Assembly (NCBI RefSeq): GCF_004752005.1
Contig: NZ_CP038493.1
Span: 2,938,302-3,002,301 of the forward strand
Length of the DNA: 64,000 nt
Reading direction: 5' to 3'
DNA from: Thalassotalea sp. HSM 43
GTDB taxonomy: Bacteria; Pseudomonadota; Gammaproteobacteria; Enterobacterales; Alteromonadaceae
Positions 10,030-18,579 of this stretch are shown in pieces (the stretch's first letter is position 1; each line of letters opens with the position of its first letter). The notes below the pieces were generated by a model. That model saw nothing but the letters and a program-made list of their open reading frames with translations, searched no databases and was not told the DNA's origin. The translations under genes and the position numbers were made by a program.

Positions 10030-10220
10030 CAATTGAATTTAGCAAATAATTTTCACTGTACAAACGTACTAGAACCGTGCTGTTTGTCAACATAATTCGA
10101 CATTTTATAACCGTTTTTTCATAATTTATGAAAATTAGTTATTAGCCAATGAAAATCGATGTAATACACATTTTCATCGTCCTCTATGCTACACTTGCGC
10201 CATAAATTTTTGCGGTAATT

Positions 10221-10988
10221 ATGCTGATGTACGAACAATTATTAGCCCCTATAAAAGAATTTTTACAATGTGAAACGCCTGAGTCATGGATTGAGCAAGC
10301 GAAAAAGCCAGAAAACCTGCAAGTATTGCTGACAGACCACATGGTATGCGAGCTTAAAGCGGCGCAAACTGCGATGTGGCTGATTCGTAAATACGCGGTA
10401 GATAAAGACAGTGGCGATGCATTATTGGCTTGGTTAAAACCATTTGAAGAATTTATTTATAAAAAGAATGGCAGTATCACCGATTTAGCCAAGGCCAATA
10501 AGTTATCCAAAGCTATAGTGCCGAAAGCACAGTCGCAATATGGCCAAGATTTGGTTGATAAGATGGTCTTGCTTATAAAGGAAGAATTGCATCACTTTTA
10601 TCAAGTGTTGGAAATTATGCATAATCGCGATATTCCATACCAAAACATCAGCGCGGGTCGCTACGCGAAAGGTATGATGCGCCATGTGAAAACCCATGAG
10701 CCGGATACCTTAATTGATAAGTTGATCTGCGGTGCTTATATAGAAGCACGTTCATGCGAGCGTTTTGCCAAACTGGCGCCGTTTCTAGATGATGAACTGA
10801 ACAAGTTTTACGTCAGCTTATTACGCTCTGAAGCACGCCACTATCAAGATTATCTTGAACTGGCACAGCAAATCTCTGACGTTGATATTAGCGAACGGGT
10901 TGCTATGTTTGGTCAGGTTGAAGCGGAGCTTATCAGCAGCCCTGATACCGACTTTAAATTTCACAGCGGCACACCTGCATCATTTTGA
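10221..10988 (+). CDS. miaE: tRNA-(ms2io6A)-hydroxylase MiaE
   Basis: Non-haem di-iron monooxygenase that hydroxylates the isopentenyl group of 2-methylthio-N6-isopentenyladenosine at position 37 of tRNAs reading U-initial codons. The 255-residue all-helical protein carries ferritin-like ExxH ligand motifs (EELHH near residue 118 and EARHY near residue 204) and an EARSCERF segment, all typical of MiaE. The ATG at 10221 has another ATG two codons in, so the exact start is uncertain by two residues. It is transcribed alone, divergent from the TetR gene. Function needs MiaA and MiaB, not in this window. Confidence 0.92.
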   Translation: MLMYEQLLAPIKEFLQCETPESWIEQAKKPENLQVLLTDHMVCELKAAQTAMWLIRKYAVDKDSGDALLAWLKPFEEFIYKKNGSITDLAKANKLSKAIVPKAQSQYGQDLVDKMVLLIKEELHHFYQVLEIMHNRDIPYQNISAGRYAKGMMRHVKTHEPDTLIDKLICGAYIEARSCERFAKLAPFLDDELNKFYVSLLRSEARHYQDYLELAQQISDVDISERVAMFGQVEAELISSPDTDFKFHSGTPASF

Positions 10989-11028
10989 AACAAAATAAGT
11001 CATTGACAAATTTTGCGTTTTTCTTTCA

Positions 11029-11068
11029 CTGTGCTTATTATTTGATCGGTTAATAATAATAAGCACAG
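11029..11068. promoter_or_regulatory. 14-bp perfect inverted repeat in the DUF885 gene promoter / 5' region
   Basis: CTGTGCTTATTATT (11029-11042) and AATAATAAGCACAG (11055-11068) form a perfect 14-bp inverted repeat with a 12-nt centre, ending 8 nt before the ATG at 11077. TTGCGT (11013-11018), 17 nt and TATTAT (11036-11041) form a plausible promoter whose -10 lies inside the left arm. If that promoter is used, the repeat acts as DNA (operator); if transcription starts further upstream, it forms an RNA hairpin against the ribosome-binding site. Confidence 0.6.
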
Positions 11069-11076
11069 GGATCCAA

Positions 11077-12948
11077 ATGAAAAAGACACCGATTGCGCTA
11101 ATGCTTAGCGTTGCTTTATTTGCTTGTTCAGAGCAAGAAGCTGAAACCCTCACTACCGCTGAAGCCAGCGCACCTGCCGTAGAAACCCCATACGTTGAAA
11201 CTGAAGCCGAAATTTCAGAAACAGAACGTTTAAACCAATGGTTTGCGGCCAAGTATGAAGAGCAATTACAACGCAGTCCTTTATGGATGACCATGTTGGG
11301 GCGTAAAGATAAATACGACCAAATTGACGATGTATCAGAGCAAGCTGAAGACATCGATTTTGCATGGCGTGAGCAGTCGGTTAAAGAGCTAACAGCCAGC
11401 TTTGATTACGACAAGTTGACCGATGAAGCGAAAATATCTTATGACATTTGGATTTACCAATATGAGCAAGCCAAACAAGGCATGCCTTTCCGTCATAATA
11501 ACTATGTATTCACGCAGATGCAGGGTATGCAAGCATTGGCGGCACAATTTTTAATTAGCTTCCATCGTGTTGATGATGTAGCTGATATGCAGGCATATAA
11601 TAAGCGCGTGAGTGGTATGGCAAATGCTATTTCTACTTTATTAGAGCGTGCCAAATTGCATGCTGAAAAAGGCGTTAGACCACCAAGGTTTGCCTACGAA
11701 GGTGTCATTGAGCAAGCGCGTAACCTGGTTACCGGTGCCCCATTTACCGAAGGCGATCCATCAGCGCTTTATGGTGATGCTAAACGCAAAGTTGATGCAT
11801 TATTAACAGCCGAAACAATCGATCAGAAAACCGCTGATGAACTTATTGCCGGTACTGAGAAAGCATTGAAAGAAGACTGGGGTCCAGCCTATCAAGCCTT
11901 GATTGCTTGGTTTGAAAAAGACATCAGCAATACCGCCGAAAACCCAACCGGTGTTGGCAAACAGCCAAACGGCGCTGACTTTTATAACTTCCGCTTAGCG
12001 GCAAGCACAACCACCAACTTAACCGCCGATGAAATTCATAAAATCGGTTTAGATGAAGTGGCACGTTTGACCGGTGAAATGGAAGCGATTAAAAAACAAG
12101 TGGGTTTTGAAGGTTCATTGCAGGACTTCTTCAAGTTCATTAAAGAAGATGACCGTTTCTACTACCCGAATACCGATGAAGGTCGTCAAGGTTACATCAC
12201 CGATACCGAGACGTATCTAGCCTTCATTAATGAGCAACTACCTAAATACTTCGGCATTTTGCCAAAAGCTGATTTGGTGGTTAAACGTGTAGAACCATTT
12301 AGAGAGCAAGACGGTGCGGCACAGCACTACAGCTCAGGCACGCCTGACGGTTCACGCCCAGGTGTGTACTACGCGCATTTGTCAGACATGCGAGCAATGC
12401 CGAAAAATGAAATGGAAGCCATCGCCTATCACGAAGGTAACCCAGGGCACCATATGCAAATCTCTATCGCTCAAGAGCTGACCTCAGTACCACAGTTTCG
12501 TACTCAAGCGGGCTTTACCGCCTATTCTGAAGGTTGGGGTTTATACGCTGAGCTACTGGCCAAAGAAATGGGTGCCTACAAAGACCCATATTCAGATTTT
12601 GGTCGTCTAATCACCGAAATTTGGCGTGCTGTGCGTTTGGTGGTTGATACCGGCCTACACTCTAAAGATTGGACCGAGTCACAAGCGGTTGAGTATTTCA
12701 AAAAGCATGCGCCAGTTGCTGAAGAGGCGGTTGTCTCTGAAGTGCGTCGTTATATCGTATGGCCTGGCCAAGCGACCGCATATAAGATTGGTATGCTGAA
12801 GATTCAAGAGCTAAGAGCTTACGCTGAAAAACAATTAGGTGATAAGTTCGATATCCGCGGTTTCCACGATACCATTCTTGGTGGTGGTGCTATGCCGTTA
12901 GACATACTTGAACGTCGCGTTAAAACATGGGTTAAAGAGCAAAGCTAA
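11077..12948 (+). CDS. DUF885 family lipoprotein (putative metallopeptidase-like)
   Basis: A 623-residue exported protein of the DUF885 family. The signal peptide ends in the lipobox LFAC-S, so Cys17 should be lipidated and the protein anchored in the outer or inner membrane facing the periplasm. The conserved signature AYHEGNPGHHMQ near residue 450, followed by EGWGLYAE about 40 residues later, resembles a zinc-peptidase HExxH-plus-Glu arrangement, but HEGNPGHH is not a canonical HExxH. Function in the family is not established. The start is the ATG at 11077 after CACAGGGA. It stands alone with its own promoter region and terminator. Confidence 0.85.
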   Translation: MKKTPIALMLSVALFACSEQEAETLTTAEASAPAVETPYVETEAEISETERLNQWFAAKYEEQLQRSPLWMTMLGRKDKYDQIDDVSEQAEDIDFAWREQSVKELTASFDYDKLTDEAKISYDIWIYQYEQAKQGMPFRHNNYVFTQMQGMQALAAQFLISFHRVDDVADMQAYNKRVSGMANAISTLLERAKLHAEKGVRPPRFAYEGVIEQARNLVTGAPFTEGDPSALYGDAKRKVDALLTAETIDQKTADELIAGTEKALKEDWGPAYQALIAWFEKDISNTAENPTGVGKQPNGADFYNFRLAASTTTNLTADEIHKIGLDEVARLTGEMEAIKKQVGFEGSLQDFFKFIKEDDRFYYPNTDEGRQGYITDTETYLAFINEQLPKYFGILPKADLVVKRVEPFREQDGAAQHYSSGTPDGSRPGVYYAHLSDMRAMPKNEMEAIAYHEGNPGHHMQISIAQELTSVPQFRTQAGFTAYSEGWGLYAELLAKEMGAYKDPYSDFGRLITEIWRAVRLVVDTGLHSKDWTESQAVEYFKKHAPVAEEAVVSEVRRYIVWPGQATAYKIGMLKIQELRAYAEKQLGDKFDIRGFHDTILGGGAMPLDILERRVKTWVKEQS

Positions 12949-12966
12949 GGCTGTGCATTAGCCAAT

Positions 12967-12994
12967 AAAAAAGGAAGGGTAACCTTCCTTTTTT
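12967..12994 (+). terminator. Bidirectional terminator between the DUF885 gene and lpxH
   Basis: A perfect 12-bp stem AAAAAAGGAAGG / CCTTCCTTTTTT with a GTAA loop. It lies 18 nt after the DUF885 stop, and lpxH converges on it from the other side. Confidence 0.9.
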
Positions 12995-13033
12995 TATGTC
13001 TACTAAACAGCTCTGTTAATAATTAGCGAGTGT

Positions 13034-13756
13034 TTATAGCGGTCTGTTGAGCAACTCAAACCCTTGTTCGGTATACTTTAACCACGCACCTTGCTCGTAC
13101 CAGTCACCCAAGACAATGCGCGTTGCTGGTTTACCGTCTAGTTCAAATTGATGTACATTTGGTCTATGAGTATGACCATGAATCAATAAGTCGATGTCAT
13201 GCTCGCGCATTTGTGCTTCCACTTCGCTTTGACTGACGTCCATGATCTCTTTGGCTTGCATCTTTTCGCTACTGTCGGCCTTTTGACGGTAGTTTTGCGC
13301 CATTTTTCGACGAGTCTTTAATGGCAGGGATTTAATAATAAATTGCCACCACCAAGAGCGAGATTTCTTACGAAACTTTTGATACTCAATATCATTGGTG
13401 CATAAGGTGTCACCATGCATGATAAGCGCACGCTGACCGTATAAGTCGATGACTTTGCTGTCAGGCAAGAGCGTCATGCCGCAATTAGCTGCAAAGCGCT
13501 CGCCAATAAGAAAGTCACGATTACCAACAATGAAAAATATTTCGGTGCCTTTTTCACTGAGTTGTTTCAGCTTTGCGGCAATATTTAACACGTAGGGATT
13601 GTCATCGTCATCACCAATCCAATACTCAAAAAAATCTCCGAGTATATACAGGCGGTCGGCAATGGGAGCTTGCTCTTCGATAAAGCTCAGGAAGCATTCG
13701 GTGATGTCCGAACGCTCCTGAGTTAAATGCAAATCAGCAATAAAATAGGTGAGCAA
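13034..13756 (-). CDS. lpxH: UDP-2,3-diacylglucosamine diphosphatase LpxH
   Basis: Peripheral membrane calcineurin-like phosphoesterase that cleaves UDP-2,3-diacylglucosamine to lipid X and UMP in lipid A synthesis. Length is 240 residues. Metal-binding motifs are visible in order: DLH (Asp8, His10), GDFFEYWIGDD, GNRDF, HGDTLC and HGHTHRP. The start codon appears to be TTG at 13756, immediately after the ppiB stop codon, giving MLTYFIADLHL, which aligns well with the family's N-terminus; no ATG is available. It is translationally close-coupled to ppiB, a pairing also common in other gammaproteobacteria. Confidence 0.95.
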   Translation of the reverse strand: MLTYFIADLHLTQERSDITECFLSFIEEQAPIADRLYILGDFFEYWIGDDDDNPYVLNIAAKLKQLSEKGTEIFFIVGNRDFLIGERFAANCGMTLLPDSKVIDLYGQRALIMHGDTLCTNDIEYQKFRKKSRSWWWQFIIKSLPLKTRRKMAQNYRQKADSSEKMQAKEIMDVSQSEVEAQMREHDIDLLIHGHTHRPNVHQFELDGKPATRIVLGDWYEQGAWLKYTEQGFELLNRPL

Positions 13757-14248
13757 TTACGCTACCTCAACTGACTCAACAACGATATCTTCTTTTGGTA
13801 CGTCATCGTGGAAACCGTAACGACCGGTTTCAGCAAGTGTCATTTTATCAACCACATCCATGCCTTCGACAACTTTACCAAATACACAGTAACCCCAGCC
13901 TTGAATGCTTTCATTTTTGAAATCAAGGAAGTTATTGTCTACCAAGTTAATAAAAAATTGCGCTGATGCTGAGTGAGGGTCTTGCGTACGTGCCATGGCT
14001 AGGCTGCCACGAACGTTACTTAGGCCATTGTTGGCTTCGTTATCGATAGCTGCACGCGTTGTCTTTTCACCCATGCCTGATTCAAAACCACCGCCTTGAG
14101 CCATGAAACCTTTGATTACACGATGAAAAATCGTACCGTTGTAAAATCCTTCTTCGCAGTACTGCTTAAAATTTGCTGCCGTTTTTGGGGCATTATCAAA
14201 ATCCAATTCAATTTTAATATCACCCAAGTTGGTCTTAAATGTGATCAT
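13757..14248 (-). CDS. ppiB: Peptidyl-prolyl cis-trans isomerase B (cyclophilin)
   Basis: Cytoplasmic cyclophilin-type prolyl isomerase. From the ATG at 14248 the product is 163 residues, matching PpiB, and begins [16 protein letters not shown]. The frame is open 34 codons further upstream, but that part has no family similarity, and GTAGGAAGAAAA just before 14248 is a good ribosome-binding site. Family motifs are [13 protein letters not shown], the active-site arginine in FHR, and the segment around [11 protein letters not shown]. There is no signal peptide, so it is the cytoplasmic form. Its stop codon abuts the lpxH start. Confidence 0.95.
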   Translation of the reverse strand: MITFKTNLGDIKIELDFDNAPKTAANFKQYCEEGFYNGTIFHRVIKGFMAQGGGFESGMGEKTTRAAIDNEANNGLSNVRGSLAMARTQDPHSASAQFFINLVDNNFLDFKNESIQGWGYCVFGKVVEGMDVVDKMTLAETGRYGFHDDVPKEDIVVESVEVA

Positions 14249-14486
14249 TTTTCTTCCTACACAGATTCTTGTCTTAACATTACCGCTAAATTGTAACCTT
14301 TTAAGCGCCTCTGTAAAGGGCAGAGCCTTGAAATATAAAGAATCTGTCACAATATCTAGCCTCTAGAACAGATACAATGTGAAAGTCGCGCCTTAAACTA
14401 GTGAAATCAATCCAGTTACGGTAGAATTGCCAGCGAATTTATAGTGTAACACGCACCTTAATTAACTTTATCAAACGAGAGATACG

Positions 14487-15866
14487 ATGCTTCAGATATA
14501 CAATACATTAACCCGTCAAAAGGAAGAATTTAAACCTATCAATCCTGGTAAGGTGGGTATGTATGTTTGTGGTATTACCATTTATGATTTGTGCCATATC
14601 GGTCATGCGCGTACCTATGTTGCATTTGATGTGATAACTCGTTACCTGCGCCATGTAGGTTATGACGTGACGCATGTGCGCAACATTACCGATGTTGATG
14701 ACAAGATCATTAAACGTGCCGCAGAAAATAATGAGACCTGTGAGTCGTTAGTTGATCGCATGACCGCCGAAATGTACGCCGATTTGGATGCGCTAAATGT
14801 CGAGCGACCGGATATCGCACCGACTGTTACCACTCATATGCCAGAGATCATCGCAATCGTCGAGCGTTTAATTACTAATGAACATGCGTACGTCGCCACC
14901 AACGGTGATGTGATGTTTGATGTGTCATCGTATAAAGATTACGGTCAATTAAGCATGCAAAATCTCGATATGTTGCAAGCCGGCGCCCGAGTGGATGTTG
15001 ACGATGCCAAACGTAACCCACTTGATTTTGTGTTGTGGAAAATGGCCAAGCCAGGTGAACCAAGCTGGTCATCGCCATGGGGTGAAGGCCGTCCAGGCTG
15101 GCATATTGAATGTTCGGCAATGAACTCTAAACACTTAGGTCCGCATTTTGATATTCATGGTGGTGGCAGTGATTTACAGTTTCCACATCATGAAAATGAA
15201 ATCGCACAATCTTGCTGTGCTTTTAATACCCCGTATGTAAATTATTGGATGCACGGCGGTATGGTACAGGTAGATAAAGTTAAAATGTCTAAGTCATTAG
15301 GCAATTTCTTTACTTTGCGTGATGTATTACAAAAATACGATGCTGAGACAGTACGTTATTTCTTGATTTCAAGCCAATACCGCAGTCAGCTGAACTACTC
15401 TCAAGAAAATCTTGGCCAAGCGCGATCGTCTCTTGAGCGTATTTACACGTCGTTACGAGGTGTTGAGCCTGTTGCGGTTGAGTTAAACGGTAATGACTAT
15501 GTTAATCGTTTTGAAAAAGCGATGAACGATGACTTTAATACCCCAGAAGCGTTGCCGGTTATTTTTGAATTAGCCAAAGAAGTGAATCGTATTAAACAAG
15601 CGGAACCGGTTAAAGCGGCGCAACTTGCGTATATCCTGATCAAACTTGGCGCGATTATTGGTATCGCTCAAAATGATCCAGAAAGCTTCTTTATGGGTGA
15701 TGCACAAGACGATGATGCGGCTTTGATTGAGCAATTGATTGAACAACGCAACAGCGCGCGCGCCAATAAAGATTGGGCGGCAGCGGATGATGCCCGAGAC
15801 AAGTTAAAAGCAATGAATGTTATTCTTGAAGACAGTGCCGGCAAGACGACTTGGCGTCGCGGATAA
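14487..15866 (+). CDS. cysS: Cysteinyl-tRNA synthetase
   Basis: Class I aminoacyl-tRNA synthetase that charges tRNA-Cys. The 459-residue length is standard. Key motifs: zinc ligand Cys28 in [10 protein letters not shown], the HIGH signature HIGH at residues 37-40, WHIECSAM with another zinc-ligand Cys, HHENEIAQS, and KMSKS at 266-270. The C-terminal anticodon-binding extension is present. The ATG follows ACGAGAGA. It is monocistronic and divergent from ppiB-lpxH, as in many relatives. No anomaly. Confidence 0.98.
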   Translation: MLQIYNTLTRQKEEFKPINPGKVGMYVCGITIYDLCHIGHARTYVAFDVITRYLRHVGYDVTHVRNITDVDDKIIKRAAENNETCESLVDRMTAEMYADLDALNVERPDIAPTVTTHMPEIIAIVERLITNEHAYVATNGDVMFDVSSYKDYGQLSMQNLDMLQAGARVDVDDAKRNPLDFVLWKMAKPGEPSWSSPWGEGRPGWHIECSAMNSKHLGPHFDIHGGGSDLQFPHHENEIAQSCCAFNTPYVNYWMHGGMVQVDKVKMSKSLGNFFTLRDVLQKYDAETVRYFLISSQYRSQLNYSQENLGQARSSLERIYTSLRGVEPVAVELNGNDYVNRFEKAMNDDFNTPEALPVIFELAKEVNRIKQAEPVKAAQLAYILIKLGAIIGIAQNDPESFFMGDAQDDDAALIEQLIEQRNSARANKDWAAADDARDKLKAMNVILEDSAGKTTWRRG

Positions 15867-15891
15867 GTTAGTTCAATTGACAATGATAAAT

Positions 15892-15915
15892 AAAAACGGG
15901 CATTAGCCCGTTTTT
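15892..15915 (+). terminator. Bidirectional terminator between cysS and the Lrp-type gene
   Basis: A perfect 10-bp stem AAAAACGGGC / GCCCGTTTTT with an ATTA loop, followed by more T. The convergent regulator gene ends at 15916, directly next to it. Confidence 0.9.
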
Positions 15916-16383
15916 TTATTCACTAAAATTAGGAATGACTGGACTTCGACTGTGCTCAAATACCAAAGCGGTTTCGACGTTGGTGACCTCATCTCGGGAG
16001 GTAATCGCTTCAAACACAAAGCGACGCAAATGTTCAGTGTCTTTTACTGACATATGGATATAGAAGTCAAACGCGCCGCCCATATGAAACATCGAAACGA
16101 TTTCGGGTAATGGCAATAACTCATCGCGTAAATTATTGACGATTTGCTCGGAGTACGGCTGCAACTGAATCGCTGCGATGGCCTGAATGTTGCCTCCGAT
16201 GGTGTTGTAATTCACATCAATAAAAGAGCCTTTTATAACACCTGAGGCTTTCATGCGCTTTACCCGCTCGAGGCAGGTTGATGGTGCGATACCAATGTGT
16301 GCTGCAAGGTCTTTGTTGGTGATATCTGCATCTTTAAACAATAAAGTTAAAATTTGCTGATCAATGTCATCGAGTTTTTTCAT
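15916..16383 (-). CDS. Lrp/AsnC-family transcriptional regulator
   Basis: A 155-residue feast/famine regulator. The N-terminal winged HTH (residues 3-60, LDDIDQQILTLLFKDADITNKDLAAHIGIAPSTCLERVKRMKASGVI) is followed by a RAM/AsnC ligand-binding domain (about 65-150). The overall form is like the small Lrp paralogues that sense amino acids; the ligand cannot be read from sequence. It is divergent from epmC. The interval between them holds a dyad CGAATAT...ATATTCG (16477-16509) that could be its operator. It is not the global Lrp by sequence feel, but I cannot exclude that. Confidence 0.9.
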   Translation of the reverse strand: MKKLDDIDQQILTLLFKDADITNKDLAAHIGIAPSTCLERVKRMKASGVIKGSFIDVNYNTIGGNIQAIAAIQLQPYSEQIVNNLRDELLPLPEIVSMFHMGGAFDFYIHMSVKDTEHLRRFVFEAITSRDEVTNVETALVFEHSRSPVIPNFSE

Positions 16384-16542
16384 GTCATTGCTTTTGTTAT
16401 TTTGTCGTTAATCTATCTACTATATCCAAAAAATCAGTCCGCTATAAAATTATTTAGTAAAAAATAACGTATTAACCGAATATTAGATTAATTTTACTGC
16501 GTATATTCGTTAAAATATCGACAATTTCCGCAAAACGTTAAG

Positions 16543-17136
16543 ATGATGGTGCAACCGATACATTGTTATGAAGATTTGATTCGAATTTTTTCGAATACAT
16601 TTTCTCAGACCTACAATACGCGCTTAGTTAAAGGCACGGATGAGCCAATATATATACCGGCGTCTGATCAGACCGAGTACCATCAAGTGGTATTCGCTCA
16701 TGGTTTTTATGCCAGTGCTTTTCATGAAATCGCGCATTGGTGTATTGCCGGCGCCCAGCGTCGTTTGCTCGAGGATTACGGTTACTGGTATGCGCCGGAT
16801 GGTCGTGATGCGCAGCAGCAAGTGGAATTTGAAAATGTTGAAATTAAACCGCAAGCAATCGAATGGGCGTTTTGTGTCGCCAGTGGTTTTCAGTTCAATG
16901 TTTCGGCGGATAATCTATCGGGTATCGATGTTGACCGTTATGGTTTTCAAAGTCGAGTGCATCAGCAAGTCATGAGCTTTTTACAGCATGGCTTTCCTAA
17001 GCGAGCACAAATGTTTATTGATGCGTTACTAGGCCATTATCGACCTGGGGCCACTTTAACCGAGCAGGACTTTGCGTTTGCAAATCCATTACAGCTTCAA
17101 GACAACAAGAATTTTCATCATTATGACGCAGTTTAA
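16543..17136 (+). CDS. epmC: Elongation factor P hydroxylase EpmC (YfcM)
   Basis: EpmC hydroxylates the beta-lysyl-lysine modification of elongation factor P that EpmA and EpmB install. The 197-residue protein shows the family pattern clearly: FHEIAHWCIAG (an HExxH-like metal site at about residue 65), the segment DYGYWYAPDGRD, and VEIKPQAIEWAF. The start is ATG 16543 with a second ATG next to it. Its 3' end overlaps the next gene by 14 nt. In E. coli yfcM neighbours yfcL and mnmC as here. Presence implies beta-lysylated EF-P in this organism. Confidence 0.93.
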   Translation: MMVQPIHCYEDLIRIFSNTFSQTYNTRLVKGTDEPIYIPASDQTEYHQVVFAHGFYASAFHEIAHWCIAGAQRRLLEDYGYWYAPDGRDAQQQVEFENVEIKPQAIEWAFCVASGFQFNVSADNLSGIDVDRYGFQSRVHQQVMSFLQHGFPKRAQMFIDALLGHYRPGATLTEQDFAFANPLQLQDNKNFHHYDAV

Positions 17137-18259
17137 ACTTGGATTTTTAGTCAACCCGGTTGCCGGTATCGGTGGTAGCGTTGGCCTTAAAGGCAGCGAC
17201 GGTATTGATACACCGCAAAAAGCTCTGGCATTAGGGGCGAAGCCCAAGGCAAATTTACGCGCGGCGTTAGCGCTGGAAGTGTTAGTCCCTTACCAAGATC
17301 GTATTAAAATATATACCGCCAGTGGTGACATGGGCGAGTCTTGTGCCAAACAATTAGGATTTGATGTTGAGGTCGTCTATCACACGGATAACGCGCAAAC
17401 CACACCTCAAGACAGTGAGCAGTTAGTGCAATTGTTGCAACAACAAGGGGTCGACCTGCTGTTGTTTGCCGGCGGTGATGGCACGGCGCGTAATGTCAGT
17501 CATCAGGTTGATGGTTATTTTCCGGTGTTGGGTATTCCTGCGGGCTGTAAAATACATTCAGGTGTCTATGCCTTAACCCCAAGTGCCGCTGGCCGAGTGG
17601 TTGAGCAAATGGTCAATAATGAATTGGTCTCTTTTACTGACGCCGATGTGATGGATATAGACGAGCAAGCATTTCGCAGCGGTGTGGTTAAAGCCCGTCG
17701 TTATGGTGAAATGCAGATCCCAAGCCAATTGCAATACATTCAAGCGGTAAAAGCTGGCGGCAAAGAATCTGATGAGTTGCTGCTTATGGATATCGCCGCA
17801 CATGTTATTGAGCTGATGGAAGAACAGCTGTTTATCATTGGCTCTGGTTCGACAGTTGCTGCTGTCATGGACGAATTGGCGCTTGATAATACCCTATTAG
17901 GGGTCGACTTAGTGCAAGAGCAAGAATTACTCGCCATCGACGTAATTGAGTCGCAAATTATGCAATCGATTGAACAAGCTGAGCACGGCGTGAAACTGGT
18001 CATTACCGTGATTGGTGGGCAAGGCCATATATTTGGTCGAGGCAATCAACAACTTAGCCCTAGAGTTATCCGCGCAATCGGTAAAGAAAACATTATTGTG
18101 GTGGCGACCAAAGCCAAACTTCAGGGGCTTGAGCAACGGCCATTGATAGTGGATACCGGTGACAAACAATTGGATGCCGAGCTTAGTGGTTATATACCGG
18201 TTATTACCGGTTTCCATGATCAAGTATTATATCCAGTAGCCAGTCCAGGGCTTGAATAA
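17123..18259 (+). CDS. ATP-NAD kinase family protein
   Basis: A 378-residue protein of the ATP-NAD/AcoX kinase superfamily. The N-terminal Rossmann-like part has FLVNPVAGIGG (residues 6-16) and the signature GGDGTARNV near residue 118, the GGDGT motif that binds the nucleotide in NAD kinases and lipid kinases. The C-terminal half (LFIIGSGSTV, VITVIGGQGHIFGRGNQQLSPRVIR) is typical of this longer subfamily. I start at ATG 17123, overlapping epmC by 14 nt, because the upstream extension is not conserved-looking. True substrate unknown; the canonical NadK is usually a different, shorter protein. It lies between epmC and yfcL, interrupting their E. coli adjacency. Confidence 0.85.
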   Translation: MTQFKLGFLVNPVAGIGGSVGLKGSDGIDTPQKALALGAKPKANLRAALALEVLVPYQDRIKIYTASGDMGESCAKQLGFDVEVVYHTDNAQTTPQDSEQLVQLLQQQGVDLLLFAGGDGTARNVSHQVDGYFPVLGIPAGCKIHSGVYALTPSAAGRVVEQMVNNELVSFTDADVMDIDEQAFRSGVVKARRYGEMQIPSQLQYIQAVKAGGKESDELLLMDIAAHVIELMEEQLFIIGSGSTVAAVMDELALDNTLLGVDLVQEQELLAIDVIESQIMQSIEQAEHGVKLVITVIGGQGHIFGRGNQQLSPRVIRAIGKENIIVVATKAKLQGLEQRPLIVDTGDKQLDAELSGYIPVITGFHDQVLYPVASPGLE

Positions 18260-18302
18260 CAAACGAACAAATGAAAGGGCGCTTAGCGCTAATAGAAAAA
18301 TT

Positions 18303-18578
18303 ATGCTTTTAGAAAATGTAAACACACTGGAACAGTTAAGCCAGTATTTTGACAGCATCGTTGAATTAGAAAACGATGACTTGTTATTTGCCAGCAGTTA
18401 TTTACGCGGTTTTATTGAGGTCGCCGCAGTCGATTTTGGCGATGATGAGCAGCCGTTAAGCGAACGCTTAGCGCAAAAGGTCAGTGAGCAGTTGCAAATT
18501 GCCCGTTCAGAATTAAACCCAAATGATCAACAAATCGTCAGTCATTTTTGGCAAACGTTACAACCAGCATTCGCCTAA
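18303..18578 (+). CDS. yfcL: YfcL family protein
   Basis: A 91-residue small cytoplasmic protein of the YfcL family, of unknown function. The pattern DDLLFASSYLRGFIEVA matches the family core ASGYLRGH of E. coli, and the length (92 in E. coli) agrees when the ATG at 18303 is used. A TTG 17 codons upstream keeps the frame open but adds an unconserved tail. It follows the NAD-kinase-like gene by 43 nt and ends one base from the convergent mnmC stop. Conserved clustering with mnmC, epmC and fabB suggests a translation or tRNA link, unproven. Confidence 0.88.
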   Translation: MLLENVNTLEQLSQYFDSIVELENDDLLFASSYLRGFIEVAAVDFGDDEQPLSERLAQKVSEQLQIARSELNPNDQQIVSHFWQTLQPAFA

Positions 18579-18579
18579 T

